This document shows positions 8,630 to 17,159 of a DNA stretch of 60,175 nt, in pieces. Within the stretch, counting starts at the first letter, position 1; every line of letters begins with the position of its first letter. The notes below the pieces were generated by a model. The model was not told the DNA's origin, ran no database searches, and saw only the letters and a program-made list of their open reading frames with translations. The translations under genes and the position numbers were made by a program. This stretch comes from JASFHF01 sp050123335 (lineage in GTDB: Bacteria > Pseudomonadota > Gammaproteobacteria > UBA12402): the NCBI GenBank assembly GCA_050123335.1, contig JASFHH010000006.1:1-60175 (forward strand). The letters run 5' to 3'.

Positions 8630-10107
8630 TGAACAGTTTGATTAAAAAATTTTTTCAACAAATGAAGAGAGAAAATATTAGATACTGTCATTGGAAAAGC
8701 AATAATAATTTAGCTGAAGCCTTAGATGGGGTGGATGATTTAGATTTGTTAGTGCATCAGGAAGATAGTGGGAATTTTTTGAAGTTGTTATTTAAAAATA
8801 ATTTCTGTTATGCGGATGATGGAGAACAGCATACCCCCAATGTTTGTCATTTCTATGGATTTGATTTAAATACCGGCAAGCTTATTCATCTTCATGTGTA
8901 TTTTCGGTTAATTACTGGTGGTTCTATAGTAAAAAATTATTGGTTAGCATTAGAGAATTTTTGTTTGTCTAATATACATTCTGAAAATGATGTGATGGTG
9001 TTAAATAAAGAAGTGGATTTGTTGTTATTTGTGGTTCGAAAGTTTTTAGAACAACCTTCTATGATTGAGCATTGGTTGTTTTTAAAGGATTACAAGAACA
9101 TTAAAAGAGAGCTTGATTGGTTATTGCATGATTTGAGTATTGATAGTTTCAAAAAAATAGCCACGGATTGTTATCCTCATGTTGATGTTAATTTCTTTTG
9201 TAAATGTATCGATCGCTTAAAACATAAAGATGGTTTGTTGCGTAGAATTTTTGCTGGAATGAAAATGCGTAGGGTAGCAGCATTGAGGCGTTATTCGGAA
9301 ATTTATGCCTCATGGAAACGATCTAAAATATTTGGCAAGGCCTATTTGTGTGGTAAATGTGGGTTTAAGTTAAGTGGTAAATCGCTATTTCCGGGAGGTA
9401 AAATAATTGCCTTTGTTGGTTCAGAAGCATCTGGCAAATCTACCCTTTCTAAAGCTGTTTATGAATGGCTGCATAGAGGTTTTGATGTGTGCCACATTCA
9501 TGTCGGAAAACCGCCTAAAAATATTATGACATTTTTGCCGTGGCAATTTATTAAATTATATGTTCGGATAAAAAAATTATTTAAAAAGGCAACTGTTGAA
9601 AAACAGCAAAATAGCGTAAATGAATATGTCGATAAGATCCATCCGTTGATTGCCGTGCTGGATTCTATTGATCGCTATCATTTGCTAAAAAAGAAGGTTA
9701 AGAAAATGTTACGTGGACACATTGTGATCACCGATCGTTATCCGACCAAATGTAAGGGCGGGATAGATAGCCCTAGAATTGAAGCTGGTGGAAGTTGGCT
9801 TGCCAGGGTTTTGGGAGTTATAGAGGCGTACTACTATAATAAAATTCCAATACCAGATGTTGTGTTTAAGGTTAGTGCGCCACTGAGTTTAACTTTGGAG
9901 CGTAATGCTGAAAGACAAAACTCCGAACCTGAAAATTTTGTTAGATATCGTTATGAACAGGCCAAAGCTCTATGCTATGACTATACAAAAGTAATTGATA
10001 TTGATTCATCTGAAGATTATGCGGAGACTTTGATGAAGGTAAAGAGTGAGGTGTGGCGGTTTTTTTCGGGTTTTGATAGTATGGACAGTCAGTTGGGTAA
10101 ATTGTAA
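8629..10107 (+). CDS. Two-domain protein: nucleotidyltransferase-like plus thymidylate-kinase-like P-loop domain
   Basis: About 492 residues. The N-terminal half contains CHWKSNN, DDLDLLV and LIHLHVYF, resembling the nucleotidyltransferase-like fold seen in glycan-cluster proteins. The C-terminal half has a Walker A motif, GSEASGKST (about 264-272), and a DRYP segment (about 369) like the thymidylate kinase DR(Y/W) motif. Proteins with this architecture are known from polysaccharide clusters but their reaction is not settled; phosphorylation of a sugar or lipid intermediate is a guess. The start was placed at ATG 8629, overlapping the previous stop as TGATG with AGAGGGG just upstream; ATG 8626 is equally possible, and ATG 8611 has no ribosome site. 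Confidence 0.68.
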   Translation: MNSLIKKFFQQMKRENIRYCHWKSNNNLAEALDGVDDLDLLVHQEDSGNFLKLLFKNNFCYADDGEQHTPNVCHFYGFDLNTGKLIHLHVYFRLITGGSIVKNYWLALENFCLSNIHSENDVMVLNKEVDLLLFVVRKFLEQPSMIEHWLFLKDYKNIKRELDWLLHDLSIDSFKKIATDCYPHVDVNFFCKCIDRLKHKDGLLRRIFAGMKMRRVAALRRYSEIYASWKRSKIFGKAYLCGKCGFKLSGKSLFPGGKIIAFVGSEASGKSTLSKAVYEWLHRGFDVCHIHVGKPPKNIMTFLPWQFIKLYVRIKKLFKKATVEKQQNSVNEYVDKIHPLIAVLDSIDRYHLLKKKVKKMLRGHIVITDRYPTKCKGGIDSPRIEAGGSWLARVLGVIEAYYYNKIPIPDVVFKVSAPLSLTLERNAERQNSEPENFVRYRYEQAKALCYDYTKVIDIDSSEDYAETLMKVKSEVWRFFSGFDSMDSQLGKL

Positions 10108-10186
10108 CTAGATTATCTGTGATTTTTATTTTATTTTATGACATATGGGTTAGAATAACAATCTTCGAGAAGGAATGTGCGTGATC

Positions 10187-11323
10187 ATGAAAAAATTAAA
10201 GGTAATGACAGTTTTGGGTACTAGGCCTGATGTTATTAAATTGAGTCTGGTAATAGCGGAATTGGATAAATTTACTAATCACATTTTGGTGCATACGGGT
10301 CAGAACTATGATTATGAGCTTAATGCAGTTTTTTTTGATGAGCTTGGGCTACGTCAACCCGATTATTTATTAAACATTGCTGCTCAAGACTTAGCTGTTG
10401 ATATGGCTAATATTATCAAGAGGTGTGACGAGGTTTTGGTGAAAGAGAAGCCTGATGCGATTCTTTTTTATGGGGATACTAATAGTACTTTGGCGGTTAT
10501 TCCGGCAAAAAGGCGTAAAATCCCTATATTTCATATGGAAGCAGGTAATCGTTGTTTTGATTATCGGGTGCCTGAGGAGATTAATCGCAAAATCATTGAT
10601 CATTTAAGTGATATTAACATGACCATTTCTGAGCATGCGCGCAGATATTTAATCAATGAAGGGTTGCGGCCAGAAACAGTTATCAAGGTGGGTTCTTGCA
10701 TGCAAGAGATTTACCAGAGATTCATGCCTAAAATTCAAGATTCTGCGGTATTGAAAACTTTGAAACTACGGCAGCAAGAGTATTTTTTAGTTAGTATCCA
10801 TAGAGAGGATAATGTTGATTCTGAAGAAAATCTGCAAATTTTATTGGATGCTTTAGCTCAAGTTGAAAGTAAATATAACAAGAGAATCATTATTTCTACT
10901 CATCCGCGCACACAAAAAAAATTAAAAAATATCCAAGGACATGAACAGCAATATAAAAAACTGGAGTTTTTAAAACCATTTGGTTTTATTGATTATGTTA
11001 ACTTGCAGTTGAATGCTTTTTGTGTGTTGTCTGATAGTGGCAGTATTACCGAGGAGTCTTCGATTTTAAAATTTCCAGCAGTAACTCTAAGGAGAATGCA
11101 TGAGCGTCCGGAAGGGATGGATGTTGGGGCGCTTATTATGAGTGGGTTTAATGTTGATAGAATATTACAGGCTATCGAGATAGTTACTGAGCAACTTCAT
11201 AACGCTAAAGATAATTTTGCAATTGCGCCTGACTATGATATTGATAATGTTTCAAAAAAAGTTGTGCGGATTATTACTAGTTATGTTGATTATATTAATA
11301 GAGTTGTTTGGCATAAAAAATAA
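10187..11323 (+). CDS. UDP-N-acetyl sugar 2-epimerase, non-hydrolysing (WecB / FnlC / WbpI family)
   Basis: A 378-residue member of the WecB family, which inverts C2 of UDP-HexNAc derivatives. It shows VLGTRPDVIKLS at the N-terminus, HTGQNYDYELN, YGDTNST, HMEAGNRCFDYRVPEE, SIHREDNVDS, STHPRT and LSDSGSITEESS, all signature positions. The spacing and wording of these motifs are closer to FnlC/CapG (UDP-L-FucNAc pathway) and WbpI (UDP-ManNAc3NAcA pathway) than to housekeeping WecB, but the two cannot be told apart by eye. Neighbouring cupin and reductase genes favour FnlC/CapG; wbpB/D/E at 16-19 kb leave WbpI open. AAGGA at 10170-10174 serves either ATG 10187 or GTG 10181; ATG 10175 is too close. 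Confidence 0.85.
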   Translation: MKKLKVMTVLGTRPDVIKLSLVIAELDKFTNHILVHTGQNYDYELNAVFFDELGLRQPDYLLNIAAQDLAVDMANIIKRCDEVLVKEKPDAILFYGDTNSTLAVIPAKRRKIPIFHMEAGNRCFDYRVPEEINRKIIDHLSDINMTISEHARRYLINEGLRPETVIKVGSCMQEIYQRFMPKIQDSAVLKTLKLRQQEYFLVSIHREDNVDSEENLQILLDALAQVESKYNKRIIISTHPRTQKKLKNIQGHEQQYKKLEFLKPFGFIDYVNLQLNAFCVLSDSGSITEESSILKFPAVTLRRMHERPEGMDVGALIMSGFNVDRILQAIEIVTEQLHNAKDNFAIAPDYDIDNVSKKVVRIITSYVDYINRVVWHKK

Positions 11324-11359
11324 ATTTTATTTTGGTGTTTAAAAAAAGGCGAGGGTTTT

Positions 11360-11782
11360 ATGGAAAATAAATCAAAAATAATTAAAGGAGGGGTTGATGT
11401 TGATGATCGTGGATCTGTTGCTTTTGTGAATGATTTTTGTTTTGACAAAGTGAAGCGGTTTTATCAGGTTGAAAATCATTCTTTGAATTTTATCAGGGCT
11501 TGGCATGGGCATAGGAAAGAAGGGAAATATTTTTATGTAGCTAAGGGCGCAGCTATGATAGGGGCTGCCAATTTAGAAACTGATGAAGTTGAAAGGTTTA
11601 TATTGACTTCCAGAACACCTTCAATTTTATGGATACCACCGAATTATGCTAATGGTTCGATGAATTTAGAAGAAGGAACGATTATTCAGGTGTTTTCAAC
11701 CGCAACATTAGAGGAAAGTTTGAATGATGACATCAGAATAAGATGGGATAAATGGAACATTTGGGATATAGAATACAGATAA
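11360..11782 (+). CDS. RmlC-like cupin, putative sugar-nucleotide epimerase
   Basis: A small 140-residue single cupin domain: DDRGSVAFVNDF (about 14-25), then IRAWHGHRKEGKYFYVAKG, where the 'R.WHGH' His lies at the cupin active site, then WIPPNYANGSMNLEEGT and a C-terminal DKWNIWDIE. This resembles small sugar epimerases of the dTDP-4-keto-rhamnose 3,5-epimerase superfamily found beside FnlB/FnlC-type genes. In Staphylococcus aureus CapF a cupin domain performs C3 epimerisation before an SDR domain reduces C4. Here the cupin and the SDR are separate neighbouring genes, so a split version of that enzyme is likely. Its exact substrate is inferred. Confidence 0.68.
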   Translation: MENKSKIIKGGVDVDDRGSVAFVNDFCFDKVKRFYQVENHSLNFIRAWHGHRKEGKYFYVAKGAAMIGAANLETDEVERFILTSRTPSILWIPPNYANGSMNLEEGTIIQVFSTATLEESLNDDIRIRWDKWNIWDIEYR

Positions 11783-11800
11783 AACTATAAGAATGGGTTT

Positions 11801-12607
11801 ATGAGAATAGTTGTTTTGGGTAGTACAGGTATGCTTGGTAACGCGGTTGGCAATTATTTTATTAATAGCTTTGGTGAAGATAATGTTTGTTTGTCATATC
11901 GTACTGAGCAGGTTGCGTATGGAGTAAATCGGTTTTATTTTGATCCCTTGATTAGCAGTTTTGATGAAATTCCACAATGTGATTATCTGATTAATTGCAT
12001 TGGGGTGATAAAACCATTTGTAAGGAATAATTATGTTAATACTATAAAAATCAATTCTATATTTCCCCGAGAATTAGCTGATTATTGTGAGGCTAAGGAT
12101 ATAAAATTAATACATATTACTACCGATTGTGTATTTTCAGGAAAAGAGGGTGGTTATACTGAAGCATCGGTGCATGATTGCTTAGATGAATATGGTAAAA
12201 GTAAGTCTCTAGGCGAGTCTGATAACTGTATGTTAATTAGAACTAGCATTATAGGAGAAGAGTTACATAATAATGCGTCTTTGATTGCTTGGGCAAAATC
12301 ACAGAAGGGCAGTAAGGTTAATGGTTTTGTTAATCATTTATGGAATGGAATAACAGCGCATCAATATGCTATAATTTGCTCACAAATTATCAGACAATCC
12401 TTGCATGAATATGGCTTGTTTCATGTGTTTTCAAATTGCGTAAGTAAGTATGAATTACTTCATTTGATAAATGATAAGTTTGCTTTAAATTTAAAAATAA
12501 ATGCTTTTGATGCGCCAGTTAAGATTGATAGAACTTTGGCGACGTGCAGAAGTTTAATGAGCAATTTGGAAGTGCCTGATATTGAAAAACAAATTATTGC
12601 TTTGTAG
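11801..12607 (+). CDS. RmlD-like NAD(P)-dependent keto-sugar reductase (FnlB/WbjC-type)
   Basis: A 268-residue short-chain dehydrogenase of the RmlD substrate-binding family. The dinucleotide loop is GSTGMLG (7-13), a TTDCVFSGK strand precedes the active site (about 107-115), and the YGKSK catalytic Tyr131/Lys135 pair follows. Enzymes of this type reduce C4 of UDP-2-acetamido-2,6-dideoxy-hexos-4-ulose in L-FucNAc or L-QuiNAc synthesis. It follows the cupin gene by 18 bases and is followed within five bases by a WbuB-like transferase, the usual neighbour in FucNAc clusters. No soluble FnlA/CapE dehydratase is present, so either the WbpM-like protein at 13811 supplies the keto sugar or the dehydratase is elsewhere. 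Confidence 0.75.
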   Translation: MRIVVLGSTGMLGNAVGNYFINSFGEDNVCLSYRTEQVAYGVNRFYFDPLISSFDEIPQCDYLINCIGVIKPFVRNNYVNTIKINSIFPRELADYCEAKDIKLIHITTDCVFSGKEGGYTEASVHDCLDEYGKSKSLGESDNCMLIRTSIIGEELHNNASLIAWAKSQKGSKVNGFVNHLWNGITAHQYAIICSQIIRQSLHEYGLFHVFSNCVSKYELLHLINDKFALNLKINAFDAPVKIDRTLATCRSLMSNLEVPDIEKQIIAL

Positions 12608-12612
12608 TTGGT

Positions 12613-13818
12613 ATGAAGATTTTACTATTAGTTGATAGTTATTGGCCACAAATAAAATCTGTAGCAGTCCAAATGCGGGATTTGGCAGTTGCGTTACAGG
12701 ATCAGGGGCATGAGATTACAGTGTTAACTGCTGATGTTTCACTGCCAAGGCGCAGGAAAATCACGGTTGCAAGAGATGGTGGTGTTAAAGTCATCAAAGT
12801 AAGAGCAGGCACATCTGCAAATGTACCAAAATGGAAACGATTGATAAGTGAGTTATTGTTGTCGCGTAAGATATGGAGGTATGGAAAGAGAGAGTTACTA
12901 ACTAACAGATGTGATTGCATTGTATTTTATTCCCCTTCGATTTTTTTTAGCGGGATAGTAAAAAAGTTAAAGAAATATTGGTGTTGTAAAGTATATATGA
13001 TTTTGCGGGATATTTTTCCGCAGTGGACAGTAGATCTTGGAATATTACGGCGTAATGGCATTATATATAATTGGTTGAATTATTTTGCTAAACAACAATA
13101 TAAAGTAGCAGACATAGTGGGAGTACAGACTCCTGCTAATTTGGAATATTTTAAACAAAAATCCTGGGCACAGAATGTAACGTTTGAGGTGCTTTATAAT
13201 TGGAAGAAAATTTTCCATGTTGCTTCACCAGCAAAATATAGAGAGCAATTAAGATTAGTTGGTAAAGTTGTATTTGTTTATAGTGGTAATATGGGGGTGA
13301 CTCAAGATATTAATAGCATTATACTAGTAGCGGAAAAATTGCTTGATAGAAAGGATATTCATTTTTTGTTTGTTGGCAGAGGAAGAAAGGTAAAATATAT
13401 AAAAAAGCAGATTAAACAGCAAGAGTTGACCAATGTTACTTTATATCCTTCGCTTCATTATTTAGAGCATTTGGAGTTTTTATCAGAATTTGATATTGGT
13501 TTAATTACTTTGGATAAGAGGTTCAAAACCCATAATTTTCCTGGTAAGACTTTAGATTATATGATGCTGGGGTTACCTATCATTGCGAACATAAATATTG
13601 GTAATGATTTGAAAAATATACTTAGTGACGCAAATGCTGGTCTGGTTTGCGATAGTGGTGATGTTGATAGTTTGCTGCGGCATGTTGTTGTTTTGGCTAA
13701 CAATAAAAAATTGCGGGATAAAATGGGTGAAAATGGCAGAAGATTACTGGAGCAACAGTTTGAAGTGAATAAGATAGCCCAACAGATTATCAGCAGCGTT
13801 GAAAAGGAAAATGGATAA
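12613..13818 (+). CDS. Glycosyltransferase family 4, WbuB-like
   Basis: A 401-residue GT-B enzyme. The N-terminal MKILLLVDSYWPQIKSVA loop and LRDIFPQWTVDLGIL segment are typical of WbuB (proposed L-FucNAc transferase in E. coli O26) and related group 1 transferases. The C-domain has VYSGNMGVTQDI and PGKTLDYMMLGLPIIAN, a form of the donor-binding E-x7-E region with Asp in place of the second Glu. It lies directly after the FnlB-like gene and overlaps the next by a few bases. It probably transfers the deoxy-amino sugar made by the preceding enzymes; that donor assignment is by context. Confidence 0.82.
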   Translation: MKILLLVDSYWPQIKSVAVQMRDLAVALQDQGHEITVLTADVSLPRRRKITVARDGGVKVIKVRAGTSANVPKWKRLISELLLSRKIWRYGKRELLTNRCDCIVFYSPSIFFSGIVKKLKKYWCCKVYMILRDIFPQWTVDLGILRRNGIIYNWLNYFAKQQYKVADIVGVQTPANLEYFKQKSWAQNVTFEVLYNWKKIFHVASPAKYREQLRLVGKVVFVYSGNMGVTQDINSIILVAEKLLDRKDIHFLFVGRGRKVKYIKKQIKQQELTNVTLYPSLHYLEHLEFLSEFDIGLITLDKRFKTHNFPGKTLDYMMLGLPIIANINIGNDLKNILSDANAGLVCDSGDVDSLLRHVVVLANNKKLRDKMGENGRRLLEQQFEVNKIAQQIISSVEKENG

Positions 13819-15658
13819 CGAATGGAAATTGGTGGTTATAGTGAAGAAAGTGTTTAATTACATCAGAAATTTTTGGTTAATATTATTATATGATATTTTG
13901 ATGATACCAGTTGCTTGGTTCGGTGCTTTTCTCTTGCGTTTTAATCTTTTTTCTATACCTGCGAATTATCTGCATATAGCTAAAAGTACTTTCCTTCTTG
14001 TTTTAGTTATCCAATTTGTATTTTATGTGATTTTTAATTTTTATCGTGGGTTGTGGGGGTATGTGTCTATTCACGATTTGATCCAAATTATTAAGTCGGT
14101 GTTGTTTGCAGTATTGGCTATGGTATTGGTTTTGTTTTTGACCAAGCAGCTGCAATTAATATCAAGATCGGTATTTCCTTTGTATTCTTTATTGCTGATA
14201 GCCTTATTGGCTGGTGCGAGATTGTTATATCGTTATTTTAAAGATCACAAGCGTTTTCTAAGCGTGCCTGATAAAAGGGTTTTGATTATTGGTGCAGGAA
14301 CAGCAGGCGATGGATTAGTGCGAGATTTATTACGTAATAAAAGTAGTTTTTTGCCAGTGGCATTTGTCGATGATAATCGCAGTAAATTAAAGCAAAAATT
14401 ACATGGCATTAAAATTGAGGGGACCACAAAAGACCTTGATATTTTGGTTAAAAAATTTAATGTTGATTTAATATTGATTGCGATTACCTCCATTAGCGCG
14501 GCAGCAATGAAGAGAATTGTGGATTTATGTCGGGATACGCAGGTACCATTTCAAACTTTGCCTGGTGTAAATGATTTGGCTTATGGCAGGGTTACAGTTA
14601 ATCAGTTGCGTGATGTTGCTATAGAAGATTTATTAGGCCGGGATCAAGTGCGGATAGATGTTGATGCGGTACGTAAAGTGGTGTTTGATAAAAAGGTTGT
14701 TGTGACCGGAGGTGGAGGTTCAATTGGTTCAGAATTATGTCGGCAAATCGCGGCAGCATGTCCGAAACAGTTGATTATCATCGATCATAGCGAATTCAAT
14801 TTGTATAATATTAAAATGGAATTAAAACGTAACTGTCCGGAATGTGAGATCTTAGCTTTGCTTCTTAGTGTCACTGATCGGGAGTCTATTGCTGATGTGA
14901 TGGAAGAGCATTCTCCAGAAATAGTTTTCCATGCTGCAGCATATAAACATGTGCCTTTGTTAGAAAATCAAATAAATGTAGCAATTAAAAATAATGCATT
15001 AGGTACTTATGTAATGGCTAGTCTTGCAAGCCAGCATAAGGTTAATAAGTTTATTTTGATTTCATCCGATAAGGCGGTTAATCCTGTGAATGTTATGGGA
15101 GCGACTAAACGCACAGCCGAATTGATTTGTAAATATTTTAGTGTGCATTCTGCCACTAAATTTATTACAGTAAGATTTGGAAACGTACTTGGTTCTGTTG
15201 GTAGTGTTGTGCCGTTATTTAAGTCGCAGTTGGCGGTAGGAGGCCCAATAACAGTAACTCATCCAGATATTACAAGATATTTTATGACTATTAAAGAAGC
15301 AGTAAGTTTGGTATTGGAGGCTTGTGGTTTTGGTGAAGGTGGTGATGTGTTTGTGCTAAATATGGGGGAATTGATTGAGATTAATTATCTTGCAGAACAG
15401 ATGATTAGGCTATCAGGGAAAAAACCAGGAGAAGATATAAAAGTAGAGTATGTTGGTTTGCGCCCGGGGGAAAAAATGTATGAAGAATTATTTTATCCGC
15501 ATGAAAGTAAGATAGTTACTCAGCACGAGAAAATTTGGAAGGTTGTTGTTAAAGATGAAATTGATGAGTTTAGAAAGCAAATAATGGATATTGCAGCCAC
15601 TTTTAATTTCGTTTCACAAAAAATATTTACGCATTTGCTTCAGTGTTTGGATGAATGA
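13811..15658 (+). CDS. Membrane-bound UDP-GlcNAc 4,6-dehydratase (WbpM/FlmA/CapD-like)
   Basis: A 615-residue protein with four hydrophobic N-terminal segments in the first 140 residues, a first Rossmann domain (IIGAGTAGDGLVRDLL) and a second SDR domain (VVTGGGGSIGSELC). The catalytic region reads ISSDKAVNPVNVMGATKR, with the Met-x3-Lys that replaces Tyr-x3-Lys in WbpM-type enzymes. The product, UDP-2-acetamido-2,6-dideoxy-D-xylo-hexos-4-ulose, is the branch point for QuiNAc, D-FucNAc and bacillosamine. The length (about 615) fits the family. The start was set at ATG 13811 after AAGGA; an in-frame TTG 12 bases earlier is less likely. It is the last gene of this block, before a palindromic element. 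Confidence 0.85.
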   Translation: MDNEWKLVVIVKKVFNYIRNFWLILLYDILMIPVAWFGAFLLRFNLFSIPANYLHIAKSTFLLVLVIQFVFYVIFNFYRGLWGYVSIHDLIQIIKSVLFAVLAMVLVLFLTKQLQLISRSVFPLYSLLLIALLAGARLLYRYFKDHKRFLSVPDKRVLIIGAGTAGDGLVRDLLRNKSSFLPVAFVDDNRSKLKQKLHGIKIEGTTKDLDILVKKFNVDLILIAITSISAAAMKRIVDLCRDTQVPFQTLPGVNDLAYGRVTVNQLRDVAIEDLLGRDQVRIDVDAVRKVVFDKKVVVTGGGGSIGSELCRQIAAACPKQLIIIDHSEFNLYNIKMELKRNCPECEILALLLSVTDRESIADVMEEHSPEIVFHAAAYKHVPLLENQINVAIKNNALGTYVMASLASQHKVNKFILISSDKAVNPVNVMGATKRTAELICKYFSVHSATKFITVRFGNVLGSVGSVVPLFKSQLAVGGPITVTHPDITRYFMTIKEAVSLVLEACGFGEGGDVFVLNMGELIEINYLAEQMIRLSGKKPGEDIKVEYVGLRPGEKMYEELFYPHESKIVTQHEKIWKVVVKDEIDEFRKQIMDIAATFNFVSQKIFTHLLQCLDE

Positions 15659-16089
15659 TAATGATGCTGTTGTTGAATGCTGCCTGATGCAAAACGTAAT
15701 TGATTTTTCGATTTAGGTACTTTCGTTTTGTTTAAATCTACTTATCCTTGTTAATGTTGCTGGCATTTTCATGATTTCAAGGCAATTTGAGTTCTTCCTT
15801 TAATTTGCTTGGGAATTGTTGATAATCATGGACTTTTAAGTGAAATATGATATTTTGCATAATAGGTTATAGCTAACTTCTTATAAACTGATGTAGTCAA
15901 AATTTGTTTATTAAAGAGGTTTGGGTTGTTTTTTCTCCTCCCATGGTACATCCATGTACCTCCCGCGTCTTCATCCATGGACGCTAGGTCGTCAAAAAAA
16001 CAACCCAAACCTCTTTAATTTACATCAATTTATAAGAGTTTAGCTATAACTTACGTTATAGTTACTGGGTATCTTGAAAGAGGGATATT
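15659..16089. other. Intergenic region between the WbpM-like gene and wbpB
   Basis: The 431-base gap holds a large palindromic element (15866-16050, annotated separately). The 200 bases before the element show no gene, and no rho-independent terminator was recognised. AGAGGG at about 16078-16083 is the ribosome site of the next gene. Confidence 0.5.
15866..16050. repeat. Palindromic repeat element A (MITE/RPE-like)
   Basis: A long inverted repeat. The outer arms begin GTTATAGCTAA (15866) and end TTAGCTATAAC (16050). The inner arms AAAGAGGTTTGGGTTG and CAACCCAAACCTCTTT match perfectly, and the left arm carries about 15 extra bases between them. The centre (about 15935-15993) contains smaller dyads, CCATGG and GTACATCCATGTAC. 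RNA from it would form a hairpin of about 60 paired bases. It has no transposase gene. The short open frames inside look accidental. Confidence 0.75.
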
Positions 16090-17154
16090 ATGTCTGAAAA
16101 AATGCTACATATAATTAGAGACCGAAAGATTAAGATTGCCTTAGTTGGCTGTGGCCGGATTTCTAAAAATCACTTTGTCTCAATTGAAAAGCATGCGGAT
16201 GATTTGGAGCTGGTAGCTGTTTGTGACAATAATCCAAAAGCATTGGAACAAGCAGTGGCAAACACAGGAGTCAAGGGATATAGCGATTTGGCGAAATTGC
16301 TTGAAGAATCGGATGCTGATGTAGTTTCCTTATGCACCCCTAGTGGTATTCACGCAAAACAGACGATTATGATAGCTCAAGCGGGCAAACATGTTATCTC
16401 TGAAAAACCGATGGCAACGCGGTGGCAGGATGGCAGAGCTATGGTTAAGGCCTGTGATAAAGCCAAAGTGCGATTGTTTGTAGTTAAACAGAATCGTCAT
16501 AATGCAACGCTGCAATTGTTAAAGAAAGCGATAAGAAAAGGAAGGTTTGGTAAAATTTACATGGTTTGTGTCAATGTGCTATGGGCACGTCCGCAGAGTT
16601 ATTATGACCAGGCAAAATGGCGGGGAACTTGGGAATTTGATGGCGGAGCATTGATGAATCAGGCCAGCCACTATATAGATTTGCTTGATTGGCTAGTTGG
16701 ACCGGTTGCAAGCGTGCATGCTATGACTGGCACATTGGCGCGCAATATTGAGGTTGAAGATAGCGGGGTGGTCAATTTACGTTGGCGTTCTGGAGCATTG
16801 GGCTCTGTTGCTGTTACCATGCTGACTTACCCTAAAAATTTAGAAGGTTCTATCACGGTAATTGGTGAAAAAGGCACTGCAAAAGTTGGTGGTTTAGCGG
16901 TTAATGAAATTCAGCATTGGGAATTTGCTGAAGAGCATCCAGAAGATCAATCGATTGCTGATGTAACTTATCAAACCACCTCGGTTTATGGTTTTGGACA
17001 TTCGCTTTATTATGATAATGTTATTAGGGTTTTACGTGGTGAATTAGAGCCTGAAACTGATGGGCGAGAAGGATTAAAATCGTTAGAATTGTTGGTCGCG
17101 TCATATCTTTCTGCTAGAGATAAAAAAGAGATAGCTTTACCTTTAGAGTATTAA
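16090..17154 (+). CDS. wbpB: Gfo/Idh/MocA oxidoreductase, UDP-GlcNAcA 3-dehydrogenase (WbpB/WlbA-like)
   Basis: A 354-residue oxidoreductase with the NAD-binding VGCGRISKNHF (19-29), the family's EKPMA (105-109) and the active-site region GGALMNQASHYIDLLDWLVG (about 185-204). WbpB/WlbA oxidises C3 of UDP-GlcNAcA; the keto group is then aminated by WbpE and acetylated by WbpD. All three genes are consecutive here (16090-18907), which makes this assignment strong. The starting UDP-GlcNAcA would come from the TviB-type dehydrogenase at 37185. A good AGAGGG ribosome site precedes ATG 16090. It is separated from the upstream block by palindromic element A, so it may have its own promoter. Confidence 0.87.
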   Translation: MSEKMLHIIRDRKIKIALVGCGRISKNHFVSIEKHADDLELVAVCDNNPKALEQAVANTGVKGYSDLAKLLEESDADVVSLCTPSGIHAKQTIMIAQAGKHVISEKPMATRWQDGRAMVKACDKAKVRLFVVKQNRHNATLQLLKKAIRKGRFGKIYMVCVNVLWARPQSYYDQAKWRGTWEFDGGALMNQASHYIDLLDWLVGPVASVHAMTGTLARNIEVEDSGVVNLRWRSGALGSVAVTMLTYPKNLEGSITVIGEKGTAKVGGLAVNEIQHWEFAEEHPEDQSIADVTYQTTSVYGFGHSLYYDNVIRVLRGELEPETDGREGLKSLELLVASYLSARDKKEIALPLEY

Positions 17155-17159
17155 TTTAA

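Noticed and set aside
15826..16008. 60-codon open frame on the minus strand
   Set aside because: It lies mostly inside palindromic element A, with no ribosome site; its sequence follows from the repeat.
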